The position numbers and the translations under genes are program-made. From assembly GCF_018709685.1 (NCBI RefSeq), contig NZ_JABDHQ010000007.1, positions 81,851 to 145,850 of the forward strand: a DNA stretch of 64,000 bases, in the 5' to 3' direction. The stretch comes from Akkermansia muciniphila (GTDB lineage Bacteria > Verrucomicrobiota > Verrucomicrobiia > Verrucomicrobiales > Akkermansiaceae). Shown piece after piece: positions 55,056-64,000 of this stretch (the stretch's first letter is position 1; each line of letters opens with the position of its first letter). The notes under the pieces are model-generated. The model was not told the origin of the DNA. It ran no database searches and was given only the letters and a program-made list of their open reading frames with translations.

Positions 55056-56195
55056 TCATCTGGACGTTCCCGCCAGCGTGGAGAGCAGGTCTTCCCACAG
55101 GCCGGTGATGCGGGACTTGCTGAATTTCCGGCTGCTCCGGAAGCAGGCCGCTGACATGGCCTCCCTTTTCCCGCTGTTCCTCATGAGGTCCAGGAGCCGG
55201 GCGGCGTACTGCTCCAGGTCAAAGGGCGGGACCAGGATGCCCGTGCGGTCCGGGTCAATGATGTCCCGCACGGCGGTGAAGGATTCAAAGGCCATGGGGA
55301 CGCAGCCGTGCTGCATGCCTTCAATCAGGACCATGCCGAAGCCCTCAAACGTGGAGGTCATGCACAGGATGGAGGCCCTGCGGTAGTATTCCTCCGGGTG
55401 GTCGGAAGCGCCTTCAAAGGAGTAATTGGCGCAGCCGCATTCCTCCGCCAGCCCGGTGAGGAATTCCCGGTCCGGCCCGTCCCCTACGATACGGAGGAAC
55501 CAGCCCGGTTCCCGGTGGCAGACCGCGCTCCATATCTTCAGCAGGCGGTCCACGCCCTTCACGGGATTGTCCAGCCTCCCCACAAACAGGACTTCCTTCT
55601 CTTTTGCGGCAGGGATGCTTTCGTTTTCAAAGGAATTCATGTTCGGGATGGCGGTGATCTTCTCCCGGCGGACTCCCGGCAGGAAGGCGTAAAAATCCTT
55701 CCTGAAAGAATCGGACAGGACGACGAAGGCGTCCGCGTGCGCGATGCGGAGGTAGAAATTCCTGCGCCACGTGAGGCCGTAGTACATTCTTTTCAGGAAA
55801 GGCGCGCGGAGGCGCCCCCGGATGTCCGAGTGGTGCATGTCGACAATGACTGGGGGTTTTCCCGGAAAAGCTTCCAGAAGGCGTTTTTTTCCGGCCATGC
55901 CGGGGAAAAGGGCCCAGGCCCCCAGCAGTTCCCCGTCATGGATGATGACGTCCGGCGCCAGTTCCGCCATGACCTGCCGGAAGCCCTGCTGCCGCTGCTC
56001 CCTGGCCCCGGCGGGCGGCGTGGGCAGTATCTTCTGAATGGCTGAAAAGGGCGCGTAAGGGGCGTTCCGGTACCAGCTCACGACCGTGCATTCGTGCCCG
56101 CGGTCCTGCAATTCATGAATCAGGTTGCACATGGTGCGTTCCACCCCGCCGCAGGAGGGGTTAAGCGTGCCCATGAAACAAAAGAGAATCTTCAT
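55056..56195 (-). CDS. GT4 glycosyltransferase 5
   Basis: 379 aa. LNPSCGGVERTMCNLIHELQDRGH is the GT4 start; VLFVGRLDNPVKGVDRLLKIW and FEGFGMVLIEGMQHGCVPMAFESF are the donor motifs. These blocks are very close to those of GT4 6 next door (VGRLDNSVKGVDRLLRIW), so the pair arose by duplication. Confidence 0.9.
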   Translation of the reverse strand: MKILFCFMGTLNPSCGGVERTMCNLIHELQDRGHECTVVSWYRNAPYAPFSAIQKILPTPPAGAREQRQQGFRQVMAELAPDVIIHDGELLGAWALFPGMAGKKRLLEAFPGKPPVIVDMHHSDIRGRLRAPFLKRMYYGLTWRRNFYLRIAHADAFVVLSDSFRKDFYAFLPGVRREKITAIPNMNSFENESIPAAKEKEVLFVGRLDNPVKGVDRLLKIWSAVCHREPGWFLRIVGDGPDREFLTGLAEECGCANYSFEGASDHPEEYYRRASILCMTSTFEGFGMVLIEGMQHGCVPMAFESFTAVRDIIDPDRTGILVPPFDLEQYAARLLDLMRNSGKREAMSAACFRSSRKFSKSRITGLWEDLLSTLAGTSR

Positions 56196-56210
56196 TGGAG
56201 TATTGGCTGG

Positions 56211-57398
56211 TTAACGCTGGAACAGGGAGTTCCATTCCCGGACGACGCACGCCGGGGAGAAGAGGGAGGCATGCTGAAGCCCGGCCTGCGCCATGGCGGC
56301 GCAGAGGGGGGCGTCCTGCATGAGGCGGATGAGCTGGCGCGCGTACTCCTCCTCGTCAAAGGGGAGAACCAGGATGCCCGTGCGGTCCGGAATAACGAGG
56401 TCGCGCACGGCGGCGTAGCTGTTGAAGGCCATGGGGACGCAGCCGTTCTGCATGGCTTCCGGCAGTACCAGCCCGAAGCCCTCAAAGGTGGAGGCCAGGC
56501 ATAAGATGGAGGAACGCCGGTAATAGGGGGCCGGATTCCGGAAGCCCTCAAAGGAGACGCCGGACAAGTTCAGTTCCCGGGCCAGCTCCTTCAGGCGGGC
56601 GGCGTCCGGGCCGTCGCCCACGATGTCCAGGCGCCAGTCCGGCAGGGCCTTTCCGGCGCGGGCCCATATCCTCAGCAGCCTGTCCACGCCCTTGACGGAG
56701 TTGTCCAGCCTGCCGACGAAGAGGACGCGTTTTTCCTTTTCCTGCGGTGCGGGCGCGTCTTCAAGCAGGGGGAGAGCGTTCGGAATGGCCGCCAGTTTTT
56801 CCGCGGGGGTGCGGGGGGCCAGAAGACGGAACTCCTCCATGCCGCCGCTGGAAAGAGTGACGATGTGGTCATAATTGGCCGCGAGGTCCCGGAACAGGCT
56901 CTTTTGCAGGCGCCACGCCCGCCGCCGCTTGACGGGAAGCACCAGGGCGTTGAACAGGAGGTTCCGCAGTTTCCCCGGGAACGTGCGTGCGCCTCGGCGC
57001 TTGTGGACAAGACGGTAATAACGGAGGGAGGAATACTGGGAGCTATGCTGTACGGCAACCAGCTTCAGGGAATCCTCCTTCATTTGGGCGCGGCTGCTGA
57101 AGATGCCCCAGCGGCCGGTGATGCCCCCCTCCGTCTGGTCAATGAGGACGTCCGTCTTTTCCTCCCACAGCAATTTCCGCAGGTAATCCTGCTCCTCCCG
57201 GCGGGAAAGGCCCGGAGGCAGGAAAGTCAGGGGAACGGGCGGGAAATACGTTTCCCCCAGCCTGTTTTTCTCACGGCAAAGCAGCAGGACGCGGTGCCCG
57301 GCGTCACGCAGCATTTCAGCCAGGCCATGGGTGGCGCGCTCCATGCCGCCCTGCTTGCCCAGAGGTTCGCTTGGGAGATAGATGACGATGTTGCTCAT
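56211..57398 (-). CDS. GT4 glycosyltransferase 6
   Basis: 395 aa from the ATG at 57398 (MSNIVIYLPSEPLGKQGGMER). Donor motifs are VLFVGRLDNSVKGVDRLLRIW and FEGFGLVLPEAMQNGCVPMAFNSY. The start overlaps the stop of GT4 7 (ATGA). It starts 15 bp before GT4 5 on the same strand. The acceptor halves of GT4 5 and 6 differ, so they probably build different linkages. Confidence 0.9.
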   Translation of the reverse strand: MSNIVIYLPSEPLGKQGGMERATHGLAEMLRDAGHRVLLLCREKNRLGETYFPPVPLTFLPPGLSRREEQDYLRKLLWEEKTDVLIDQTEGGITGRWGIFSSRAQMKEDSLKLVAVQHSSQYSSLRYYRLVHKRRGARTFPGKLRNLLFNALVLPVKRRRAWRLQKSLFRDLAANYDHIVTLSSGGMEEFRLLAPRTPAEKLAAIPNALPLLEDAPAPQEKEKRVLFVGRLDNSVKGVDRLLRIWARAGKALPDWRLDIVGDGPDAARLKELARELNLSGVSFEGFRNPAPYYRRSSILCLASTFEGFGLVLPEAMQNGCVPMAFNSYAAVRDLVIPDRTGILVLPFDEEEYARQLIRLMQDAPLCAAMAQAGLQHASLFSPACVVREWNSLFQR

Positions 57399-58549
57399 GG
57401 TTGTTCTTGCAGGCATTCCAGCCATTGGGGAATGACTTTTTCCGGCTGGTAATGGGTTAATACGTCCGTGCGGGGAGGCACGTGGGGGCCGCTCATCAGG
57501 TCATCCAGCTCCCGGGCGAACAGGCGCAGGCTGAAGGGAGGGATGAGCCGGCCCGTCTCCCGGTCTGGCAGCATTTCCGCGGCGGCGTGGAAACTGTTGA
57601 AGGCAACGGGGATGCAGCCATGGGAAAGAGCCTCGTTAATCACCATGGGCATGCCTTCATGCGTGGAGGTGAGGCACAGGATTCTGGCCTTCCTGTAATA
57701 GGAGGCCGGGTCCCGGACGCCTTCAAAATGGACGTTTTCCAGTTTCAGCCGCGCCGCCAGCCGTTCCAGGGCGCCGCGTTCCGGGCCGTCCCCCAGCAGG
57801 TACAGGCTCCAGTCCGGATGCCGGGGGTGGACTCTCTTCCAGACGTTCAGCAGGCGGTCTACCTTCTTGGGGGAATCCACCAGCCGCCCTACGTAAAGGA
57901 CGGCATTTTCCTTGCGGCAGGGGCCGGTTTCCACAGGCTCATAAGTCAGCAGGTTGGGGATGGAGTACAGCCGCGCCCTTTCCGGCGCTCCGGCCAGTTG
58001 AAGGGCATCCTGCGCATAACGGCTGGAAAGGAAGACCACCTTGTCGGAGCCGCGGAACATGTCCCGGTATTTCTTCCTCTTGGCGCTTACGGCCTGATAT
58101 TTCCTGTACGGGAGGATGGCCCGGCGCAGCAGGGTTTTCACGGCATTGCCCCAGGTGCTGAAATCCTTCCGGAGCAGGGCGGAAAAGTAGTCCAGTCCGG
58201 TGCGGACGTCAAAGGAAATCCAGGAGACGATGGACGCCTGAACGGAAAGGCGCTCATGGCTGAAAAAGAAGGAGTCGTCCTGGTTGGCCCCGCAGTTGAT
58301 GATGCAGTCAATCCCTTGTGCGGCGCACAGGGTTTCCACGTACTCCCTGTTTTCCGCGCAGGAGAGCGTGTCTGTCCGTGGGAGGTAAAAGTAGGGGGAG
58401 GCGGCCGGCAGGGAATCCGGCCGCCGGAGGGACAGGAAGGAAACCCGGTGGCCGTGCCGTGACAGGGCCTCCGCCAGAAGGTGCGCCGCCCGTTCCGTTC
58501 CCCCTGCATGGGGTAAAATGGGGTGGTCAAAGTAAAAGATCAGGTTCAT
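57395..58549 (-). CDS. GT4 glycosyltransferase 7
   Basis: 384 aa. LPHAGGTERAAHLLAEALSRHGH is the start motif; AVLYVGRLVDSPKKVDRLLNVW and THEGMPMVINEALSHGCIPVAF are the donor motifs. It is related to GT4 5 and 6 but more distant. It starts 50 bp after the stop of the GT2 gene upstream. Confidence 0.9.
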   Translation of the reverse strand: MNLIFYFDHPILPHAGGTERAAHLLAEALSRHGHRVSFLSLRRPDSLPAASPYFYLPRTDTLSCAENREYVETLCAAQGIDCIINCGANQDDSFFFSHERLSVQASIVSWISFDVRTGLDYFSALLRKDFSTWGNAVKTLLRRAILPYRKYQAVSAKRKKYRDMFRGSDKVVFLSSRYAQDALQLAGAPERARLYSIPNLLTYEPVETGPCRKENAVLYVGRLVDSPKKVDRLLNVWKRVHPRHPDWSLYLLGDGPERGALERLAARLKLENVHFEGVRDPASYYRKARILCLTSTHEGMPMVINEALSHGCIPVAFNSFHAAAEMLPDRETGRLIPPFSLRLFARELDDLMSGPHVPPRTDVLTHYQPEKVIPQWLECLQEQP

Positions 58550-58599
58550 GGCGGCGGAACGGAGGTGGAAACGGAAAAAGCGGGGGGAGGGAAGGAAGG

Positions 58600-59376
58600 T
58601 TACCGGGCTTTGAAAAAGTAATGGAGGGGATTGCGTGTGGAGGCGGCCTTGGACAGCAGGCGCGTGACGCCGTAATGCCAGGGGCAGGGGAGATGGTTCT
58701 TCCGGAAGGCCGCCCGGTTCTGCCGCGTATTGCGCAGGATGGCCCGCAGGCCCGCCGTGCTGGAACCGCCGGGGCGCATGAACACCATGTTGCGGTCCAT
58801 GTAAGCCGTGGAGATGCGGTTCTTTTCAATGAAGCGGAGCATCAGTTCAAAATCCGCCGCGCTGCCGATGGAGGGGTCAAAGCCGCCGTAGCGGGTGAAG
58901 CATTCTTTTTTGCAGTAAAACGTGGGATGCGCCGGGCACCACCCGCGCTGGAAGGCGCCGGGGCGGTAGCCCGCGCCGCGCCACGTGCGGACGATTTTAC
59001 GGGCTCCGTCAATGTAATGCAGATTGCCGTGGACGGCGTCCGCCCCGTGCCGGGCGAAGGCTTCCGCAATGGCCTTCAGAACGCCGTTGTCCTGGTAATA
59101 GTCATCCGCGTTCAGGAAGCCGATGACGTCCCCGGTGCTCATGCGGATGCCCTTGTTCATGGCGTCGTAAATGCCGTTGTCCGGTTCGGAAATCCATTTC
59201 AGCCGTCCGCGGAAGCGGTCTTCAAAGGCCTGGAGCATTTCCCTGGTGCCGTCCGTGCTGCCGCCGTCCACCACCAGGTATTCGTAATCGTTCCAGGACT
59301 GCGCGAGCACGCTCTCCAGGGTGTCCCGGAGAGTGGAGGCGCTATTGCGGCAGACGGTGACGACGGTGATCTTCAT
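58600..59376 (-). CDS. GT2 glycosyltransferase, WcaA-like
   Basis: 258 aa. ITVVTVCRNSASTLRDTLESVL and VDGGSTDGT are typical of the short WcaA-type GT2 group; GFLNADDYYQDNGVL carries the DxD-equivalent NADD. KAWISEPDNGIYDAMNKGI-type segments (here WISEPDNGIYDAMNKGIR) are diagnostic. It starts 19 bp after the phosphatase stop. Confidence 0.92.
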   Translation of the reverse strand: MKITVVTVCRNSASTLRDTLESVLAQSWNDYEYLVVDGGSTDGTREMLQAFEDRFRGRLKWISEPDNGIYDAMNKGIRMSTGDVIGFLNADDYYQDNGVLKAIAEAFARHGADAVHGNLHYIDGARKIVRTWRGAGYRPGAFQRGWCPAHPTFYCKKECFTRYGGFDPSIGSAADFELMLRFIEKNRISTAYMDRNMVFMRPGGSSTAGLRAILRNTRQNRAAFRKNHLPCPWHYGVTRLLSKAASTRNPLHYFFKAR

Positions 59377-59395
59377 GTGGCGGGGCCTGGCGGGA

Positions 59396-60058
59396 TTACA
59401 GGCGGAGTTTTTTCAGCATGCCGGCATGGTGGGCGTCCGTTCCCCACCACAGGTACAGGTTTTCCTTCCGGAACTGCCGGGCGACCGCTTGGCAGGTTTT
59501 TCCGTAAAGGCCGAACAGGGAACCTATATTCCCCTGGAAGCGGATGCCCCGTGAGGCCAGGGCGGCCAGTTCCTCCGGAGGCATGATCTTCCCGTACCGC
59601 TCCGGATGGGCCAGCACGGGAATGAATCCCCTGTCCCGGACCAGTTGGAGCATGTCCATCCACGCATTCGGCAGGCGGAACTGCGGAAGCTCCACGAGCA
59701 GGTGCGTGCCGTCATGGCTGAGCGGCTCCTCCTCCGTGAACATCCGCTCGAAGTTCTCGTCAAGCATGTACTCCGCCGAGAGCCGGAGGTCGAAATTCCG
59801 GTCCGGCAGGGAGTCCAGAAGCTCCCGGAAGCGGGCTTTCAGGCTGGCCGGGGTGTTGGAGGGGTAGCGGCTGATGATGTGGGGGGTGCAGTACGCGCCC
59901 CGGAATCCCCTGGCTTTCAGCAGGGAAATGATGTCCCTGCTGTCCTGGAGGGTGTGCGCCCCGTCGTCCACGCCCCACAGCAGGTGGCAGTGCATGTCCA
60001 TTCCGTCAGGACAGAGTGCGGCGGTCTTGAGCCTGGGTTGGAAGAGGGAGGAAAACAA
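59396..60058 (-). CDS. PHP-type tyrosine phosphatase (CpsB/YwqE-like), short C-terminus
   Basis: 220 aa if started at the TTG at 60058, which gives FSSLFQPRLKT, like the short N-terminal helix of Bacteroidetes YwqE-type proteins; the first ATG (60001) would give 201 aa. PHP metal motifs are present: DMHCHLLWGVDDG, CTPHII, SAEYMLDENF, AHPERY and TDAHH. It would remove phosphate from the Wzc tyrosine tail. The chain ends 11 residues after TDAHH, about 35-40 residues shorter than CpsB, so the last helix is missing. It follows wzc by 10 bp. Confidence 0.85.
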   Translation of the reverse strand: MFSSLFQPRLKTAALCPDGMDMHCHLLWGVDDGAHTLQDSRDIISLLKARGFRGAYCTPHIISRYPSNTPASLKARFRELLDSLPDRNFDLRLSAEYMLDENFERMFTEEEPLSHDGTHLLVELPQFRLPNAWMDMLQLVRDRGFIPVLAHPERYGKIMPPEELAALASRGIRFQGNIGSLFGLYGKTCQAVARQFRKENLYLWWGTDAHHAGMLKKLRL

Positions 60059-60068
60059 GGCTGGGAGA

Positions 60069-62435
60069 TCAGGAATGAGCGTTCTTGGGGGTGTTGCCGT
60101 AGTGATAGCCGTAGCCGTAATAACTGTAGCTGCTGGCCTTGAAATCCACGGCGTTGATGATGAAGCCCAGATTGGGAAGCTGGCCGGAATCCGCAAGCTG
60201 CTGGACGGTGGAGATGTGCCGCTTGTCTATCCTGTTGCTGCGGATGACGTACAGGGAGATGTTCGCATGGCTGGCCAGGATGGCCGTGTCTGCAAGGATG
60301 CCGTACGGGGGGGAGTCAATGATGACGGCGTCATAGCGTTCCCTGAAGAGCCGGATGAGTTCCTCCATCTCCGGCAGGGAGAGCAGGGTGACGGGATTGG
60401 GAACCTGCGGTCCGGCGTACAGGATGTCCACCCCGGCGTGTTCCGGCAGGGTGCGGATGACGGAAAACGGGTCTTCCACCTTGCGCAGCAGGATAGTGCT
60501 CAGCCCTTTGCGTCCCTTGCCGTCCAACTGTTTGGACAGGGACGCCCTGCGCAGGTCTCCGTCAATAACCAGCACGCGTTTGCCGATGTTGGCAAAGGCC
60601 AGGGCCAGGTTCGCGGAGATGAAGGTTTTGCCTTCCCCCTGCATGGTGGAGGTAAGGAGGATGACGTGCCCCTGGTTCCGGGTGACTGGAAGCATGGAGT
60701 CCGCATTGTGGCACAGGATCTGGAAATACTCTGAAATGACGGAATGCTCATCCGTGAACATGCGGGCCACGTTCCTCTGCTCCTTCTTGGTCATGGCCGG
60801 GAGTTCCGCTACCACGGGAAGGTGGGTGAGGGCGTTCAGGTCCTTCCTGTTCTTCACCTTGTTGTTAAGCAGGGCTAGACCCAGGAACCCGAGGATGCAG
60901 GCAATGGCGCCTCCCGCGGCCGCGGTCAGCACGGATTTTCTGGTGTTGGGGGCGATGGGGGAGTCCGGGCCGTGGGCCGCCTCCAGCACGCGTGCGGAGG
61001 ATTCCGTCAGGGCCAGCGTCAGGTCGTTTTCCAGCTCCTTGCTCAACAGCGTGAGGTAAAGTTCCTCCTTCACCCGGTGTTCACGGTCCAGGGGCGTCAG
61101 CTCCCGGGCTTTTCCGGAAGTGGCCGTGAGCCTTTTGCCGATGTTTTCACGCTTCTTGGTGAGCTCCTCAAGCTGGAGTTTCTGGTTATTGCGGAGATTG
61201 TCCAGGGAACGGGCCGCCGCGCTGCGGGTGGCGTCCATCTTCTTGGTCAGGGTAACCACAATGGGGTTCTGCCCCCCTGCGCTGCCGGCTACTTTCTGGT
61301 ATTCCAGATAGGCGGTGTTATAGGCTTCAATCTGGCGGGAAACGCCGGAATCCGCAATGCCGGTATCCAGGGAAATGAGGCCCGCCTTCTGGTCCAGGGC
61401 ATTCAGGCTTTCCTTCAGCCCGTCCGCCAGTTTCATCTGCGTCTGGAGCTCAAAGATGGAATTATCCAGGGTCTGGGCCGCATTGAAGTCTGCGGAAATG
61501 GACGCCTCCGTGTCTGCGATGATGTCATTCTTGATTTTAATATCATCCATTTTCTGGTCCACCTGCTTGAGGTCCGCGCCTACCTGCGCGCGCTGTTCCC
61601 GGATGAAATCTTTGGTTTTTACCGCGGTGGTGCGGCGTTCCGCCGTGGAATGGTCATTGTAAACCGCAATCAGCTTGTTCAGCGTATCGGCGGCTTTGGC
61701 CGGATTGGTGGAAGTCAGCGTCATTTGCAGGATGCTGGACTCCTTGGCGTCCGGGCGCATGACCGTAAAATTGGCAAGAAGCTGGTCCGCGGCGGCGTTC
61801 ACGGGGGTACGGCGCACGGTGATGGTGGTGCCGGGGACGGCCTCCGTCATGTTGGACGTGGGGTAAACCGTAACCGTGGCGAAGGGAAGATGGATGGGGG
61901 TGTGGAAGGTGCCTTTCTCCTGGACAGGGTTGCCGTTGATGTCATGGTACGTCAGCACCAGGGAGTTGCCCTCCTGCAAGGTGACGTCCACGCTGCAGAA
62001 GCGGTTCTCCGCGATGCCGTCAAACGTGACGGTGATGGGGCTGTCCCTGTACAGGTCTATCTGGCGCAGGTCCTGCTGCTTCCAGTAGGAGACATTCAGC
62101 GCCAGGTCTTCCACCGTGCTCCGCATCACCGTGCTGGAGCGGAGGATGAAGCTTTCATTAGCCAGGTTGGCGGCTCCGGAATCCATGCCCAGGTCCACCT
62201 TGATGCGGTCTGAGGAGGACTCCTTGCTAGACTCCCTCATGATGACGCTGGCTGTTTTTTCAAAGATGTAATTCTGCTTCCCGGTCATGTAGTAGGCTAT
62301 GCCGCCCCCGGCCAGGGCAAAGAGCAGAATCCAGTACCAGCGTCTGAGAAGAATGCCGGTGATGACATCCAGGGAAAGGGAGGACTCTGGTTCCTCGGCG
62401 GGCGGTGCGGCGGGGGGAGCAGAAGTATCTGGCAT
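60069..62435 (-). CDS. Wzc-like chain-length regulator / BY-kinase
   Basis: 788 aa from the ATG at 62435 (MPDTSAPPAAPPAEEP). Two membrane helices (RRWYWILLFALAGGGIAYYM near the start, and AAGGAIACILGFLGLALL) frame a Wzz domain with coiled coils. The cytoplasmic BY-kinase has Walker A STMQGEGKT (about 596-604), Walker A' VLVIDGDLRR and Walker B VIIDSPP. A tyrosine cluster, SSYSYYGYGYHYG, lies at the C-terminus. It controls polymer length and export with Wza and is reversed by the phosphatase gene downstream. Confidence 0.93.
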   Translation of the reverse strand: MPDTSAPPAAPPAEEPESSLSLDVITGILLRRWYWILLFALAGGGIAYYMTGKQNYIFEKTASVIMRESSKESSSDRIKVDLGMDSGAANLANESFILRSSTVMRSTVEDLALNVSYWKQQDLRQIDLYRDSPITVTFDGIAENRFCSVDVTLQEGNSLVLTYHDINGNPVQEKGTFHTPIHLPFATVTVYPTSNMTEAVPGTTITVRRTPVNAAADQLLANFTVMRPDAKESSILQMTLTSTNPAKAADTLNKLIAVYNDHSTAERRTTAVKTKDFIREQRAQVGADLKQVDQKMDDIKIKNDIIADTEASISADFNAAQTLDNSIFELQTQMKLADGLKESLNALDQKAGLISLDTGIADSGVSRQIEAYNTAYLEYQKVAGSAGGQNPIVVTLTKKMDATRSAAARSLDNLRNNQKLQLEELTKKRENIGKRLTATSGKARELTPLDREHRVKEELYLTLLSKELENDLTLALTESSARVLEAAHGPDSPIAPNTRKSVLTAAAGGAIACILGFLGLALLNNKVKNRKDLNALTHLPVVAELPAMTKKEQRNVARMFTDEHSVISEYFQILCHNADSMLPVTRNQGHVILLTSTMQGEGKTFISANLALAFANIGKRVLVIDGDLRRASLSKQLDGKGRKGLSTILLRKVEDPFSVIRTLPEHAGVDILYAGPQVPNPVTLLSLPEMEELIRLFRERYDAVIIDSPPYGILADTAILASHANISLYVIRSNRIDKRHISTVQQLADSGQLPNLGFIINAVDFKASSYSYYGYGYHYGNTPKNAHS

Positions 62436-62508
62436 AAAAGAGGGAGCGGTCAAAAAAAGGTGCCGGCTTTCCACGGAACGGAAAGCCGGAGGGATGGGCA
62501 GGGTGCGG

Positions 62509-63291
62509 CTACAGGGCGCACAGGGCGACGATGCCGAGGATCAGGCCCAGGCCGGAAGCGGCCCAGCCGACATACTGGACAGTATCGCTGCGGGTGTTGA
62601 TCTTGCGTTCGGCAGGCGTGACGTAAAGGGTGTCATTCTGCTGAATGTAGTAATAAGGGGACTGGAAGAGGTCCTTGCTGCGGAGGTCCACGGTGGCGAT
62701 CTGGCGGCGGCCGTTGGTCTCCCGGATCAGGGTAATGTCCCGGTTGCCGTCAATGTTCAGGTCTCCGGCGCGGCTGATGGCTTCCAGAATCGTCAGGCGC
62801 TGGCCGTCCACGGTGTAGGTGCCGGGGGAGGCCACCTCGCCCAGGACGGAGAATTTGAAGTTGGTGATTTGAACGTTGACGGAGGCGTCGCTGATGTAAT
62901 CCCTGTTCCTCAGGGTGGCGGCAATGTCATCTCCCAGCTGGGAGCAGGTCTTGCCGGCCGCCTTGATCTTGCCGATGACCGGAAGAACGATGTAGCCGTT
63001 TGAATCCACCAGGTAGCCCTTCCGGGAGGTGGCGCCCTGGCTGCCGGAGCCTATCTCCGAGACGGCGAAGGGAGCGGCCAGTTCAGGCTGCTTGCTGCTC
63101 ACGGTGATGGAAAGCTGGTCATCCTTCTGGATGAGGGTCTGGTAATTCCCCTTGATCTTTTCATTCGTCTGTCCGGAGACGTCCTGGATATAGAGGACTT
63201 CCTTGGGGCTGACGCAGGAAGGGAGGAGAGAGGAAGCGGCCAGGACTGCGGAGCAGACGGCGGCTTTGCTAATGAGGTGGTGTATATTCAT
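62509..63291 (-). CDS. Polysaccharide export lipoprotein (Wza-like)
   Basis: 260 aa from the ATG at 63291 (MNIHHLISKAAVCSAVLA). The lipobox LLPSC places the mature Cys at about residue 26. The export domain starts IQKDDQLSITVSS and SLBB-type motifs follow (VLGEVASPGTYTVDGQRLTILEAI). A C-terminal helix (WAASGLGLILGIVALCAL) spans the outer membrane in the style of Wza. It is the outer-membrane pore of the locus. Confidence 0.92.
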   Translation of the reverse strand: MNIHHLISKAAVCSAVLAASSLLPSCVSPKEVLYIQDVSGQTNEKIKGNYQTLIQKDDQLSITVSSKQPELAAPFAVSEIGSGSQGATSRKGYLVDSNGYIVLPVIGKIKAAGKTCSQLGDDIAATLRNRDYISDASVNVQITNFKFSVLGEVASPGTYTVDGQRLTILEAISRAGDLNIDGNRDITLIRETNGRRQIATVDLRSKDLFQSPYYYIQQNDTLYVTPAERKINTRSDTVQYVGWAASGLGLILGIVALCAL

Positions 63292-63319
63292 TGGTTGGAG
63301 AGAGGTTGGGTGAAGGGAG

Positions 63320-63982
63320 TCAGAAAGAGCGGTTGGGAGAGGGAGTGGAGGAAGGCATGGAAAGATCGTTATGAACCAGGGTTTGTCCCAGCTTGTTATG
63401 GAATGCCTCGTTGCACTGCTGGATTCCTTCACGGATCAGTACTGTGCGTGCCGTCTGGAAAATAAGGGAGATGTCCAGCTTCAGGTTGATGTTATGGACG
63501 TAAATCAGATCATAGCAGAGGCGGCGGTAGAAGGGGATGCCGTTGCGGCCATGGATCTGCGCCATGCCGGTGATGCCGGGACGCACGGAGCAGCGCCTCT
63601 GGCAGTAGCTGGGCGGGAAAGCGGCCATCTGGGAGGGAATCCAGGGCCGCGGGCCCACAAAAGCCATGTCGCCTTTCAGGATGTTGATTAACTGGGGAAG
63701 TTCGTCCAGGGAGGAGCTGCGGAGAAAACTCCCCAGCCGGAACACTCTCTGTTCATCAGGCAGAAGGTTGCCGTGTTCATCCTTTTCATCGGTCATCGTT
63801 TTGAATTTGATGATCTTGAACAGCCTTCCCCTGTACCCTACGCGCGTTTGCAGAAAAAACGGGGATTTCCCTGTAGAAAGTACAAGAAGTCCCGAAACGA
63901 TCAGCAGCAGCGGAAGAAGGATAATGAGAGCAGTTCCGGCAATGAGGCTTCCAAGAAACGGTTTGCAGATATGCATGTACAT
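63320..63982 (-). CDS. Initiating sugar-phosphate transferase (PglC/WcaJ-type)
   Basis: 220 aa with a single N-terminal membrane hairpin (GSLIAGTALIILLPLLLIVSG). The catalytic domain has KFKTMTDEKDEHGNLLPD, the LDELPQLINILKGDMAFVGPRP motif in pieces and RPGITGMAQI. It transfers a sugar-1-phosphate to undecaprenyl phosphate and so starts each repeat unit. It begins 18 bp from the right edge of the window, so the promoter of the locus lies outside. A Wza-like gene follows 28 bp after its stop. Confidence 0.92.
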   Translation of the reverse strand: MYMHICKPFLGSLIAGTALIILLPLLLIVSGLLVLSTGKSPFFLQTRVGYRGRLFKIIKFKTMTDEKDEHGNLLPDEQRVFRLGSFLRSSSLDELPQLINILKGDMAFVGPRPWIPSQMAAFPPSYCQRRCSVRPGITGMAQIHGRNGIPFYRRLCYDLIYVHNINLKLDISLIFQTARTVLIREGIQQCNEAFHNKLGQTLVHNDLSMPSSTPSPNRSF

Positions 63983-64000
63983 AAGGGCCGCCGCAGAATT

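Noticed and set aside
1..64000. CRISPR arrays, rRNA operons, insertion sequences
   Set aside because: No regularly spaced repeats, rRNA-like stretches, transposase genes or paired terminal inverted repeats were seen.

Overview
The window looks like a chromosomal segment of a Verrucomicrobium close to Akkermansia. This is inferred from the moderately high GC, the gene families and two very large anchored proteins (one with a PDZ and a DUF6288-like alpha/alpha-toroid region); no marker rRNA lies in the window. No rRNA, tRNA, CRISPR array, transposase or integrase gene could be supported. Several genes lack a clear Shine-Dalgarno sequence, so some starts were chosen by family alignment.

1-7.3 kb is housekeeping: a MoxR/DUF58 pair running off the left edge, a putrescine-pathway amidase (aguB), a zinc alcohol dehydrogenase, serS and a glycine-rich RRM RNA-binding protein. 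7.5-11.8 kb is an AT-richer accessory block. It is bounded on one side by intact hemW and on the other by a detached copy of the last 40 codons of hemW. It holds a secreted protein with a possible permuted papain-like (His...Cys) core, two paralogous small secreted proteins (one broken by a single in-frame stop) and a secreted helical protein.

12.9-34 kb is mostly core metabolism and envelope. Two large proteins (975 and 1465 aa) share a lone Ser/Thr-kinase N-lobe-like domain ahead of a transmembrane helix. Around them lie an L,D-transpeptidase, pyrE, nagZ, a malic enzyme, menD and metG. A minus-strand run of outer-membrane barrel, N-acetylhexosamine kinase-like gene, fucU and a PatB-type lyase would suit use of mucin sugars.

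33.9-64 kb is a surface-polysaccharide locus, all on the minus strand. Reading from the right edge: initiating sugar-phosphate transferase, Wza-like export lipoprotein, Wzc-like chain-length/tyrosine kinase, PHP-type tyrosine phosphatase, a long series of GT4 and GT2 glycosyltransferases, an O-antigen ligase/polymerase-like protein, a second polytopic protein, an acetyltransferase, acyltransferases, a pyruvyl transferase, a flippase and a nitroreductase-like protein. At its left end sit a further acyltransferase and an unusual regulator that seems to combine an HTH and a ribbon-helix-helix domain. Short overlaps (ATGA) between many of these genes indicate translational coupling in one or a few long transcripts. 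The terminal sugars are probably acetylated and pyruvylated before Wzx-type flipping and Wzy-type polymerisation.
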